DNA of 64,000 nucleotides, taken from Eledone cirrhosa. Lineage: Eukaryota > Mollusca > Cephalopoda > Octopoda > Eledonidae. The number at the start of each line of letters is the position of its first letter. The stretch's first letter is position 1. Shown one piece after another: positions 10,540 to 22,205 of this stretch. The notes below the pieces were generated by a model. The model did no database searches, was not told where the DNA came from, and saw nothing but the letters and a program-made list of their open reading frames with translations. The stretch spans positions 115,020,439 to 115,084,438 of the forward strand of contig OZ024742.1 in the NCBI GenBank assembly GCA_964016885.1, in the 5' to 3' direction. Made by a program: the position numbers and the translations under genes.

Positions 10540-11866
10540 GAATGAAGATTAACATGGTTGGTTTACAATAAGGGCTTTATTTAAAGTACTGACAACTGTA
10601 TGGTTGATCATGTGGGTCTAGAGTTCGCTAAATAAAATCTCAAATTGTAATTACCTACCGAATAAGTGCCCACTACGGATTAGATGCCTGGATTCAAGTA
10701 TGGTATACCTGTGTACTGTGAATTCAGGCAATTCTACCTGGCATTACATAGGTTCTACGGCTGGGGAGTTCAAGGAAAGGTGGTACGTCCACAGACACTC
10801 CATGAAGAAACGTTCACTGGGGAACTCTACGACGCTCGCCAATAAAATCTGGCTGCTTAAGGACAGAAACCTAGAATATAAGATTAGCTGATCAACATTA
10901 TCGGTAGCAAATGCGTACAGCAACGGTATGTCCCACTGCGGGCTTTGTAATTTAAAACCACTACATATTTTAGGGTACGATGGGATGCTGCTTAACAGCA
11001 AATTGGAAAGATATATTTTCTGTAGACATAAAATAGCTACTAGATTCACAAACTTTAAACCACCATGAATTGAACAAGCATTCCCAAAATTAGTACTGCA
11101 CCACCTAGATTTTAACATACAGAATACACACCATCGTACTGCTGTTAGCTATCTAGCAGCCTGGTCACTGGATCATAAATCTCTGAACATTTCGTTCACC
11201 CTCTCTCCCTGAAACAGCATCAACGCTATTAAGATAGAACAATCAGCAAAACATTTACAATTAGCGTTTATCAAATGTCCCATCATCCCTAGCCCATACA
11301 TATCATACATACATCCAGCAATTAATCTCTAATTCATTGTCTCTTTTATCGGACCCTCTACACGTATCTATGTACATCTCAAATCTAGTTTCCCACCAAC
11401 AAATCCTTATGAGAACACGTACTCAAAAACTACTACTATGTACTTACACGCTCTCACGTATTTATTTATCTCTTTACATTTCTAATTCTCTCATTTTCTT
11501 ACTTTTTAATGTACCCTATCTTATATCTTACTTTTACTGTTTACATCTGTAACTTCTCTACCTATTTACCATACATGTATTATTATTGATGTTATTGTTT
11601 AGATTATACGGTCTTTTAATATTGATGTTATTCTTTTAATTATACGTGATTTTTCCATTTAAGTCTTGCCTCGAGTGAATTAATTTCATATCTACGTACT
11701 CTGATGTGTTGACCAAGGTTGAATAATGTATTGGAGATCGAATATCGCAACCTCAAGCGATTAGCGAACTCTAGACCCACATGATCAACGAAACAATTGT
11801 CAGTGAATTTAAATAAAGCCCTTATTGTACAGCGAACCATGTTAATCTTCATTCTTTAACTATTAT
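10534..11866 (+). mobile_element. PLE copy C, 5'-truncated, with inverted ends
   Basis: The ends 10534-10643 and about 11762-11866 are reverse complements (~100 bp). Between them lie the endonuclease remnant and a pyrimidine-rich 3' region (11069-11760) without genes. The right arm has GAAACAATTGTC at 11788-11801, the same GAAA plus CAATTG box as in the PLE A pseudo-LTR, but no convincing CUGANGA partner. (TA)n lies on the left, and another TA tract starts at 12019. Confidence 0.75.
10700..11068 (+). pseudogene. PLE C GIY-YIG endonuclease, one in-frame TGA
   Basis: This is the most complete EN in the window. It reads VYLCTV, HYIGST (the YIG motif), EFKERWYVHRHSM (catalytic arginine helix), LANKIWLLKDRN and LEYKIS, then an in-frame TGA at 10889-10891 where the family has tryptophan. 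The same frame then continues through HCGLCNLKPLHIL and NSKLERYIFCRHK to a normal TGA at 11066-11068. The first ATG at 10700 is internal; upstream codons remain in frame. The thumb and RT are absent. A single G-to-A change explains the stop, and PLE G has TGA at the same residue. Confidence 0.88.
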
Positions 11867-12016
11867 TACTCCAAGTATAGCCTGCATAGAAATTACCGCG
11901 AACTCGCTGCATAATTATGGAAGCATCTTGTTGAGTAAAAAAAACTATCCACGACGGAGAGAACTCACAACCTCTAACTGAATTACCTATCACGATGACT
12001 TGTTATCCCATATATA

Positions 12017-12018
<2 letters not shown>
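11867..12018. other. Short unassigned interval
   Basis: No gene or repeat is recognised between PLE C and the next TA tract. Confidence 0.4.
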
Positions 12019-12090
<72 letters not shown>

Positions 12091-12218
12091 TAACATATTA
12101 AAATGTAACCAAGGAATCACTGCTTTCACACTTAACGGGATCTCATGAAATATGTTTGATATATATTTATCCTTATCGAGCACTCTCTGGTTTTTAGTCT
12201 TTACATTTATTATTATTA

Positions 12219-12282
<64 letters not shown>

Positions 12283-12290
12283 TATGTGTG
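12019..12290. repeat. TA tract, collapsed fold-back family 1 copy, TA and GA tract
   Basis: (TA)n 12019-12085; then a family 1 left end (TTAAAATAACA..., 12086-12145) fused directly to the family tail (about 12150-12221); then TA 12222-12263 and GA 12264-12283. The body of the element is deleted, leaving only its two ends. Confidence 0.8.
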
Positions 12291-14640
12291 TGTAAGGGCA
12301 TTTATATTTGTGTTGGAATTTCTATCTCTGTGTATGTCTACAAAAGCGTGTGTGTGTGATTTCACTTTTGAACAGATGAATCGTATTGCTATTTGTTTTG
12401 ATGATTGAAACAGTAGTATGGCCAATAATTACTGCTAATATATTTGAAGACAAGATTATTTTTGGTTTAAAACACTTCCATAGTGATTGATTACTTTAGG
12501 CTCTAACAAAATAATTACAGGTTCAAAGTATCTATATATGAATCATCGCACTTATTACTAAAATAACATAAAAGTTGGTTTTTATGTCCATTTTCTATCT
12601 AAAAGTAGCGCGGCTTGGTTATGTTCATATATACTGCTGTTTACACTGGTCTGTGAAGAATATTTTTATCTTTATTTTTTGTAATACCAGGATGGTCTAC
12701 TAAATGCAAATTATCTCAAATAAAGTAACAAGAGAATATATTATGTAAAATAGATATAAATGATTGTTGGTCGACTTAATTCAATGGTGTACCAAACAGG
12801 GGTACATTTCACCTACTCACTGGGTATATTTGCTCTCATGTATACATATATTTACGTCTAAATTTGATTAAAAACTGTTACGATCTCTCATATCTTATTT
12901 ATTAAAGTGCCAATTTTCGTATTTCTCAGGTTTTCGACCTAATGACATATATGCGTCTCATTTATTGATATCGTCAGTTCAAGTGAATAATGCTTATAAG
13001 TAGTGGTATCCGTTCATAACAAGCTGTTTATAAATAAGTGGCATAACGTTATTTTGTGCTATTATTGTTACCTGACACCCAACTAATAACGTTAATGTCA
13101 GTATTCAATAATCCCCTTTTTGATGGTTGCTGTATTGTCACAAATCATGATGGAGTGAATTTAACTTAGCTTGTTGCTTTATTTCGACCAGGTCTATGTT
13201 GCGAGAGAAAAATTATGATGAGAGGCATTTCCCCTCATACCACGCCGGTCTTAAAGTATATGAGAAATTGTTGCAGGTTTAGGTGTGATTCTGTATATAG
13301 AAAATTTATCAGTAAGTGGACATATCTATTTGAGTGCAGTATATCGATACTGGATACATTTATGCATTCATCTGTATAGTAATATCTTTCAACTGGCTTG
13401 TTAATGGACTGTCCTCTCGTTATCGATGCCTAAGCGTCATGAGAGTTTGGCGTTGAAGTTCATATTTTAGTGATCTTGCCTTCCGGAGACAATGATATTT
13501 TTTTGCTAATCAAAGACAAACCGCATCCTACACACACGAAGTGTTTAACATAGACTGCATTATTTATCCCATCTTCTAGAGTAGTATTTGTTGAATTGAC
13601 ATTGATCTTAATGCCACCTTGACCTATTTGCCACCACTGAATGTGATCGGACTCATATTACTTTAATGGTTATACTTGTATTTCCTTGAAATTATTTCTG
13701 CCCAAACTTGTAATTGAGATTACACCAAGAAGGCCTCTCTTTTACATATGAAATTAGTGAAACAATTGTTCATTTCAGACTCTCCTTCCATGTTAAACCT
13801 GGAATATATCTCAGGCATTTCTTGTGACAATTGTCTAGATGGTGATACATTTTCTATGCGGTGCACCCGATTTTGATTCACACATCAATCTAAAGCCGAC
13901 TGCGGCACCGTAACATAAAGTATTGGTCTTAAAACTAAAATTGTTCTCATTGGTGATCCTATTTTTTATCTTAAAGCTCAAAGGAAACATTAGAATTAAT
14001 ATTACGTCTTACTTTTGGGAAGAACTTGACATAATTTTAAGGCTTGTTATACCAAAGAATTTGACGTTATGTTTCACTGTCAAGCAGTGTATTTTGGCTT
14101 ATGTCTTTTCTTTGAATAGGTGTAGATCTTTGCTGGTAAAAAAACGTATTTTTACGTTTTCACACTTAATCTGAGGACAACAATTCTTACAGCAGAGAAA
14201 AACCGGTTCATGACTCCTTGTATATTCTTTGAAAGGAATGTATTAGGAGAGACATATCACTTGCAAACATGTAGATTAAAAGTACTTTTTGTCTAGTACG
14301 TATCATTACCTTAACATTCAGGAAACTAGGAATCTCATTTGGCATTCTAAATTCAAGGAAAAAACCATTACTATAATCATGGAAGGCACATTTCAATTTC
14401 AAAGAAGGGTAAATAGCAAATATTACTCAACTCTGGCTACTTGGATTTGTCACACAAAAAAAAAGATCTTATGAAATTCCAACTGACACATCAGAAGCTT
14501 GCAAGTTTTCATGGAACGGTTTTATAACAGTCAGCATCTTATACAAACTTAGTAGATTTATTAGATTGTTGAGAATAACTCGAGCAATGTTCTTGGTCAC
14601 CACACACAAACACATACACAAACACACGTAAGATTGCACG
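12291..14640. other. AT-rich intergenic DNA, no gene seen
   Basis: About 2.3 kb without a credible frame, known repeat or RNA motif. It looks like low-copy background compared with the neighbouring repeats. Confidence 0.5.
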
Positions 14641-14691
14641 CTCTTTCTGACAAACACACACTCACACTCACACCCACAAACACACACACAG

Positions 14692-14730
<39 letters not shown>

Positions 14731-14731
14731 A
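14641..14731. repeat. (CA)n then (TA)n microsatellite
   Basis: CA-rich with C-to-T interruptions, passing into TA at 14705-14731. Confidence 0.93.
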
Positions 14732-15490
14732 TTGGGGTGGGGTGCTTAAAGCGTCCGTAAGTGTTAGGACGTTTGAGCACTTGATGTTCTTACAGAGCAG
14801 TGTATAATATCACATAAAAAACGGAGAATCAGTGTTGCATCGGATAACATTTATTAGACATATTACAATCATTTCTCTGTCGACCAGCTCGAGGCACGAT
14901 TGATGTAATGATCGAACCTGGCTCTGAAATCGCAAGGTCGTCAGATGCGTCTCGATTCTACGAAGCTGAGTTTCCAAATGTCCAGTTGCACCCGCGGCCC
15001 ACCCTTGTTGTCATTCTATGAGTGGCCAAGAATTGTACACGCCATCGGTATTTTTGGCCACTCATCACCGTCCTATATTTGGTCCCTTTCATTCGCCCCC
15101 TGTTAATCAATGTTGTTTCTTAAATCGGAATTACTGCTGTAGGAGGTAAAGGGGTTGTATGATTGAACCGCTCGCGCTCTGTCGCCGCCCTCTCCATCTG
15201 TAGTCGCCCTCACCCATGTCCATGTTTCACGCTGGCGTGATACATACGGGCACTTATACACCCCCAACGATCACATACACACCCGCAACTGTATTATATG
15301 CGACAATCACAGTACATATTGAATATGTAGCGAATACTTATAAATAATATTTAAAAGAATGGAAATATATTTAACAGAACGTTTCAGAAAGAACACACCC
15401 TCAAAATACCCTAAAAAACACACATTTCAAATAGAAAAACCACGTACAAAGAACGTTTGTAAAAGAATGGTTGAAATAGCCTTTCAAAAA
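14732..15490. other. Unassigned repeat-like segment with mixed base composition
   Basis: The part at 14800-14850 (AAAAACGGAGAATC, then GTTGCATCGGATAACAT) matches 18893-18945 (AAAATGGGGAGAAGAATACTG, then GTTGCACATGGATAACATG), so it starts a repeat family next to TA. From 14880 to 15260 it is visibly richer in G+C than its surroundings. No coding sequence is recognised. Confidence 0.45.
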
Positions 15491-16531
15491 AGTTAATTCA
15501 AAGGTATTTTTGATAAATATACACATATCTACACACACAAACTGTACTCAGGAAAGCGTATATAGTTAAGATGCTGCACATATATACAGATGAAAAAATG
15601 TAAGATCTACACATACACATGCATGTAAGATCTACACTTACACAGACATGTTCATACAAATATATCCACCTAACATGTATGCATGTGTGCGTGGACACAC
15701 ATATCTACATGTACTGGCGCATGGGCATGATTATACATCTCAAAATCAGCACATATTTGATGAATACCTACACATCCACACACACACGCAACTGTGCACA
15801 TGGCGCATAAAATATCATATGAAACAACATTCTTGAGGCTTGGACCCAACCCATTCATGTGGCGATATAAGCCTGAAAGTGTATGCACAATGTGTATAAA
15901 TGTAATAGCTACAAAGTAGCCATGCCCTAATCACAGATAACATGGGTGGCACCTATATATAAATGCGTGTACATACATAAAATAAAATAAAATAAAATAA
16001 GACAAAATAAAATACTGGAAAAAGGAATGTATACATGGCAAAAATACAGAGGGGGTATCTGTTCACGCCACCGGGACATTATCGGGATGTGCATAAAGTT
16101 GCATAAAATACTTGAAGACTGTGGTGCATAGGGTCATATAAGATACAGAGGGACTGCCAATCAAAGGGACTAAGTTAGATACTGCACATCAACCATGCAC
16201 ATGAGACAGGTTTCATGAACAGTGGACACAGGGGACATTGTGTACATACACAAACAAGATATATCTATTGTGAATGTGTAGAATATCGTTTTCATAATAG
16301 TATATATGAAATGTACATGGAATTGATGCATACATGGAACATATTGTGAATGTATAGAACATGTGTTTCATAACACTATATATGAAATGTATATGGAATG
16401 GATGCATAAGTGGAATATACCAGCGGATTGGGTTTTAGGCGTGTAGATAGCAACGGCAGGCAAAGTTAGAATTAACTGCCACACTAACCTTAAGACCAGC
16501 ATCAAGTCCAACATCAAGAGTATGAACATGT
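15491..16531. other. Intergenic DNA with simple repeats
   Basis: CA/TA-rich sequence, an (AAAAT)n run at about 15978-16011, and two similar ~60-bp segments near 16262-16325 and 16340-16400 containing TATATGAAATGTA and GGAAT.GATGCATA. No gene. Confidence 0.5.
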
Positions 16532-17525
16532 TTGGTACGCACTCATCAGATAAAATATAAGTGTTGTTTTAGTTCAGGACTATATTACCCTTTCCATAAG
16601 ATTAATGAAAACCTAAACTATGTAAGCTTCCATTCTAACCATCCTAGAAATGTCAAAAATGCTATTGTCAATAGTGTCCAGCAAAGAATATCACGTATTT
16701 CAGCCAATAAAAAATATTTTTGATAATAACGCAGAATATTACAATGATGCTCTACATAGAGTTGGTTACATGAATAAAATTAAATACATAGATAACGATA
16801 GCATGCAAAAGCATCCTAAAATATACTATACTGATAATAATAATAAGCAAATTAACATAAATAGTAAAGCATACAAAAGGACTAGAACTAGAAATATTAT
16901 TTGGTTCTCTCCCCCAATCTCATTAGGAATTAAAACACCTGTAGCAAACCTATTTTTCAAAGCATTAGATAAGTGTTTTCCAAAATCCCATAGATACCAC
17001 TCTATTTTTAATCGACTTACTATCAAACTATCTTACTCTACTACTGTGAACATAGCACAAAATATTAATAGAATTAATAATAGAAACTTAAATTTAACCC
17101 CAACCCAAATAAACCAAAATAACAATAATAATATTACTAATAACAATACTAATAATTATTGTATCGTTGCTATAGACAACTCTAGAAAACGTAACTGAGA
17201 AACGAATTAAGTTGCCTTTTTACAAAATAATTGTCTAGATAAAAACTAGTATACAAATGCACAGTAAAAACTAGGCGTAAATTATATAACTATATAGGGG
17301 CCACTTCTACAAAATTTAAGGAACGGTGGTATAATCACAAACATACATTTAATACATCAGACAAAAAGTACTCAACAGCACTTTCACATCTAATTTGGTA
17401 CTTAAAAGACAATAACATTAACTATTCAATCTCTTCGGGAATGATTTCGAAAACGCCCACATGCCGGACTTTGTCTTTATGTATTGAAGAAATATTCCAC
17501 ATAATTTCCAATCAAAAGGCTATAA
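16532..17525 (+). pseudogene. PLE copy D, RT thumb, linker and endonuclease remnant
   Basis: The coding remnant starts inside the thumb (LYYPFHKINENLNYV, SNHPRNV). It shifts frame near 16700 and continues with YYNDALHRVGYMNKIKYID, RTRNIIWFSPP, FFKALDKCFPKSHRYHSIF and IKLSYSTTVNIAQNINRIN, then an asparagine-rich linker (to 17198). After stops and a shift the endonuclease is recognisable: TSTKFKERWYNHKHTF, STALSHLIWYLKDNNI, NYSIS, then a TLSLC...EEIFHIISNQK tail ending near 17525. The RT catalytic motifs are absent (5' truncation). It is very close to copy E in sequence and linker composition. Poly-asparagine tracts reflect AAT/AAC runs. Confidence 0.88.
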
Positions 17526-18843
17526 ACTAAAAGAAAGAATTATTTATTTCTTATAGCCATCGTCAATCTCAGACTTTTGGTAGTATTTATAATCTATATA
17601 AAATATTATCTATAGCCTCTATATCTCACCTGTTTACATTTTATATGTCTTCGCCGTACTTTGTAGATGTTTTTGTGACGTCTTTAAATAATATTTTTAA
17701 TGTATTTTTTGTGATAGTTTTAATGATGTTTTTGAAGATACTTTGGATGTCTGTAGAATTTCTTCCTAATAGACTCTATAAGCATTGTATATCCTTACAT
17801 ACAAATACTTAATACCACTAACATTTTCATAGATATAAATAATGCTATCAAAATACATATATAAATGTTTGCCTTAGAAAATATGGCATATATGATACTA
17901 TAAAATCATATATAAAATAATTTTTCCATATAACATAATTAGAATTGTTTTAAAGTAAATTCTAGAATAAAAGGGTAAATATAACTTAACTAAGAAATTG
18001 TAGAGTTTTCTTTTCCTTTAAAATGTAACACGCTTTACATAAATATTAAAATGTAATAACATTTCGTAAATTCATTCCTATCTTGATTAAACTATTGAAT
18101 GTACAAAATAATTTTCTATAATGAAATATGACTACTTCCTGTTTTCCTAAAACATATATTGAAAATGGAAACAAACATTTATCGGAACTCTTCACATATA
18201 AAACATATTTAAATTATCTATCTATTATTAAAAACAACATATGTACTCACCAAAATTATTTAAATAAAATATACTTACAACTCTAACCTTCATAAAATAT
18301 ACATATAATTATTATCTCTATAATATTAAAACATACCATTAGAATTGACACAATCGTATATATGAATACAATATATCTCTTACATTTTAAATTGATATTC
18401 TCCCACTTCAACACATTTATAAATCTCACATTATATTATAGATACTCCCAAAATATATAATTAAAGCATTAAATAATAAAATGTAATTATTTCGCTTTCT
18501 CTACACACTCACAAATATGTTCAATATAATTTATATACATATATTAATATAAATAGTATATTTCTAACTCTAATATATTTTTTGTTATATTCTTTCCTTA
18601 CATTTCTTCCACCCTCTATTTCCTCTTCTCTTAAAAAATAATCCTAATAATAATTTAATTTACCTAGTGCGTACCAAAAATGTTGGTACCCTTCAAATAT
18701 ATATAATACTATAAATATGGCCTTATAAATCTAGTTTCCATTTATTAATACTTTTGATATTATACTCCAGAAGAACTGTAGAGTGCGTCTAACATGTTAA
18801 AAACTAATTTTGTTGAATAAACAACAAATTAAATAACTCATTG

Positions 18844-18846
<3 letters not shown>
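17526..18846 (+). other. 3' non-coding region of PLE D
   Basis: Strongly AT-rich with no gene. Its end (about 18655-18846) matches the 3' end of PLE E, including a decayed ribozyme and the tail with TTCCATTTATTAATA and AGAAGAACTGTAGAGTGCG. Confidence 0.7.
18655..18735 (+). ncRNA. Decayed hammerhead of the PLE D/E family
   Basis: This position corresponds to the PLE E ribozymes: stem II GGTAC pairing is still visible (GTACC, AAAAATGTT, GGTAC), followed by CAAATATATATAATA and the shared ATAAATATGG. The CTGATGA box has become CTAGTGC and GAAA has become CAAA, so it should be inactive. Confidence 0.5.

Positions 18847-18892
<46 letters not shown>
18847..18892. repeat. (TA)n microsatellite
   Basis: TA run closing PLE D. 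Confidence 0.96.
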
Positions 18893-18895
<3 letters not shown>

Positions 18896-19439
18896 AAAAA
18901 ATGGGGAGAAGAATACTGCAGGTTGCACATGGATAACATGTATTAAAATAAGTCCCTCATCAGTGATTTGCCGACGATCATAGATATTTCATTGCATTAA
19001 AAATCATATACCTCACGTCGGTGCAATAATAACTAAATTAAGTTATTAGGACAATTAAAACGCGTAAAGCGAGTGAGACAAGATAACAACAAAGAGGAGA
19101 GCTAACCGTAGAAGGAAGGGAACAAGCTTCATAGTTATTCTGTTAGCATAAGCTAGGTGAATATATGAGCGCTTAGAAAAAAGACCTTTCGGGAACGAAT
19201 CCAAATGTGAGAAAGAGAGAAAATGTTTTCGTCACGAACGGGGTGAAGTGAGAAGAGGAGAAACAGTGAGTGAGTGAGTGGAAGTGTGAGGAAGAGTTAA
19301 CTGACATGACAGAGGGGGCGAAAGAAAGTAGGAGAAACAGAGAGAACGAGGGAGCAGTAAGAGAGAGAGAGAGAAAAAAACAGAATCGCAGTTTAGGTAA
19401 ATATATGTGAAAAAATGGGGAATATATATATATATTTAT
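18893..19439. other. Repeat fragment plus purine-rich stretch
   Basis: Begins with the family shared with 14800. The word GTGAAAAAATGGGGA occurs at 18893 and again at 19407, bracketing ~510 bp of GA-rich sequence. The minus strand has CTGATGAGGGAC near 18960 but no GAAA partner. No gene. Confidence 0.5.
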
Positions 19440-20157
<718 letters not shown>

Positions 20158-20309
20158 AGGAGGTTATAGTTAACTTGAAGCATTGTGTAATGAGGTATAA
20201 ACGTTTGTATATGTATAATAAAGCCAAAACAATGCAGGTATGGACATAGAATAAAGAATGCAAATGCAAAAGATATTGTTGACAATTAGTCTTTTACCTT
20301 AGATTTATT

Positions 20310-20355
20310 TAAATGTCCTTAATTTTCGAGATAATATCTCTTCTTCAGAGGGAAG
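20310..20355 (-). ncRNA. Hammerhead-like core, left arm of palindrome
   Basis: Minus strand: stem I CCT with AGG; core CTGAAGA (20348 to 20342); an extra A; stem II GAGATA/TATCTC; GAAA (20327 to 20324); minimal stem III AA/TT; A at the cleavage position. The core matches CUGANGA exactly. Stem I has only 3 bp and stem III has no loop, so dimerisation would be needed. Confidence 0.5.
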
Positions 20356-20447
20356 TAAAGCTCTCAAACCAGTGTTCTAAATAACTTGCCAAGTCATCCT
20401 GTCAGCATGACTTGGCAAGCTATTTAGAACACTGGTTTGAGAGCTTT

Positions 20448-20495
20448 ACTTCCCTCTGAAGAAGAGATATTATCTTGAAAATTAAGGACATTTAA
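20448..20495 (+). ncRNA. Hammerhead-like core, right arm of palindrome
   Basis: A mirror copy: CTGAAGA 20456-20462, stem II GAGATA/TATCTT, GAAA 20477-20480, AATTA, AGG. One stem II base differs from the left arm. Confidence 0.5.
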
Positions 20496-20601
20496 ATAAA
20501 TCGAAGGTAAAAGACTAATTGTCAACAATATCTTTTGCATTTGCATTCTTTAATCTATGTCCATACCTGCATTGTTTTGGCTTTATTATACATATACAAA
20601 C

Positions 20602-20607
<6 letters not shown>

Positions 20608-20668
<61 letters not shown>
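20608..20668. repeat. (TA)n microsatellite
   Basis: TA run directly attached to the palindrome. Confidence 0.96.
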
Positions 20669-20671
<3 letters not shown>

Positions 20672-20735
20672 ATACTTGGGGAGGGTCATATTTGCGTAAT
20701 ACTGCCAGAATTAATAACAGAACACACTCACTGTA
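20669..20735 (+). repeat. GACCCTCCC-family fragment
   Basis: TTGTTATACTTGGGGAGGGT matches the arm at 306-328. It sits between two TA tracts. Confidence 0.65.
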
Positions 20736-20754
20736 TATATATATATATATATAT

Positions 20755-21080
20755 CTAGGGCGGGTAAAATTCCCGAGATACATGGACGAGTTCTCTCCAG
20801 GGTCTCTGTCCCTCATTATCGCTGCCATGTCCTGCGTCTCCAACAGACCAGTGTCTGTCCTCAGGGCATCAACATACGTTAACCTTGGTCTTCTTCTTCC
20901 AGTGTGTCCATGAAGGGGCTCCCACAGGGGCACTGTGTGCAATGTCAACTCTGGATGTCGGTAAGCATGTCCAGCTAACCTCAGTCTCCTCTGTGTCACT
21001 TTTGAGTTGACTTTTGGGAGGCTCCCATACAGTTCTGAGTTTTTCATCCTCAGTGTATACTGATTAATGTTCAGAGCCAT
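20755..21080 (-). pseudogene. LINE RT C-terminal end
   Basis: Encodes the typical LINE C-terminus: RRLRLAGHAYRHPE, PLWEPLHGHTGRRRPRLTYVD, ALRTDTGL and MAAIMRDR. A one-base shift then gives WRELVHVSREFYPP and the natural TAG at 20757-20755. There is no 3' UTR: TA repeats follow at once. The ATG at 21080 is not a start; the upstream half was inverted away. Confidence 0.85.
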
Positions 21081-21112
21081 CCACCATCTGAATAAGTTTC
21101 CTGGTAAGTGTC

Positions 21113-21740
21113 TTGGTCACTGGGGAGATCAGGCGGCTGTTTGAGGAACTGGATATTGAGACACAACCCTTCACGAGAGAGGAGCTTCAGAGAGCCAAGA
21201 AGAGGATCAAGGAAGGCAAGGCTCATGGAGAAGAGGGAGTGGCATCAGAGGTGAGGAAGAGGGGTGATTTTGATGATATCATCCTGGGGTTCTGTAACGG
21301 GGCACTGGAGAAAGGAGTTGCCCCGAATCAGTGGAGGATCAGTAACATATTCCCAGTGCCAAAAAAGGGAGATCTCTCTAACACCAACAACTAGAGGGGG
21401 ATCTCACTGACGTCACTTGTGGCAAAGACACTCAACCGGATGAATCTTAAAAGGATCCAGGCTGAGATGGAGAAGAAGCTCAGGGACAATAAGAACGGCT
21501 TCAGAGAGGGAAGATCAACTACCAGTCACATCCTGATGCTGATGAGGATATTAGAGGGAGCTAGAGCAAAGTGCCTTGCTGCGGTCATCGTTTTCATTGA
21601 CTTTAAGAAGGCCTTTGTTTCTGTGGATCATCACTGCCTGATGAAGATCTTACAGGCTTATGGATCCCCAAGAAGATAGTGGACCTGATATCACTGCTCT
21701 ACACCAACACCAAAGCCCAAGTCATTACACCTGATGGAAT
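21113..21740 (+). pseudogene. LINE reverse transcriptase, N-terminal half
   Basis: Recognisable segments: LFEELDIETQPFTREEL; KAHGEEGV; GVAPNQWRISNIFPVPKKGD; a TAG at 21392-21394 in place of tyrosine in the NYRGISLTS block; then LNRIQ-like LKRIQAEMEKKLRDNKNGFR with GRSTTSHI; and motif A VIVFIDFKKAFVSVDH. The reading continues as LYTNTKAQVITPDG up to the LTR element at 21743. This is the catalytic palm of a target-primed RT, inactivated by stops and an insertion. Confidence 0.88.
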
Positions 21741-21742
21741 TT

Positions 21743-22205
21743 TGGTAGAGATATAAGTACCAAATTAGCAGAGAAGTATTTAGAGAGTTGTAATGTCACC
21801 ATGAGGAACCAGTTTTGGTAGAAAGATATGATAGGAATATCGACAACGACTTTAGCTTGGTTTTACATTATTTATTAACAGAGGTTGAGCTAGCATGCCA
21901 AGAGAAATAAAACAAATCAATTAAGATTACAAGAGAAAATACGGTCGACTGGCTGAGGCGATAAGCCAATTCCGTAGTAAAATTGTTGTGTCTTTACATA
22001 TTGTTTGTGCTGGCGGAGCAAAAGAACAAGTGGTGTTTACCTCAGCACGGTCTAGCTGGAAGTCATAGCGTCCTCAAATCTTTGCGGGCTATTTCTCCCT
22101 CAGAACGCGTAGGGATACATCCTCTTCTACTGTCGCTGATTGGCTGAGCTGAGCCAAATCACGCACAGAGAATGTATGTGATCCCGCGGAATGTAGGTAA
22201 CTACA
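21743..22205 (+). repeat. 5' LTR
   Basis: Matches 24019-24482 along its full length. It contains AGATATAAGTACC near its start. Confidence 0.88.

Larger units (their letters stand above)
20197..20612. repeat. ~205-bp-arm palindrome with a ribozyme-like core in each arm
   Basis: 20197-20397 and 20407-20612 are near-perfect inverted copies around a 9-nt centre. TA tracts lie 40 bp to the left and immediately to the right. Each arm carries the same CTGAAGA...GAAA motif. This is two copies of one element end, joined head to head. Confidence 0.92.

Noticed and set aside
11745..11805. Possible hammerhead at the right end of PLE C
   Set aside because: GAAACAATTGTC is present but no CUGANGA equivalent precedes it at the right distance.
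21743..22205. Primer-binding site after the 5' LTR
   Set aside because: Sequence after ACTACA (TCACCTCCGAGC) does not start TGG and matches no tRNA end that I can recognise.
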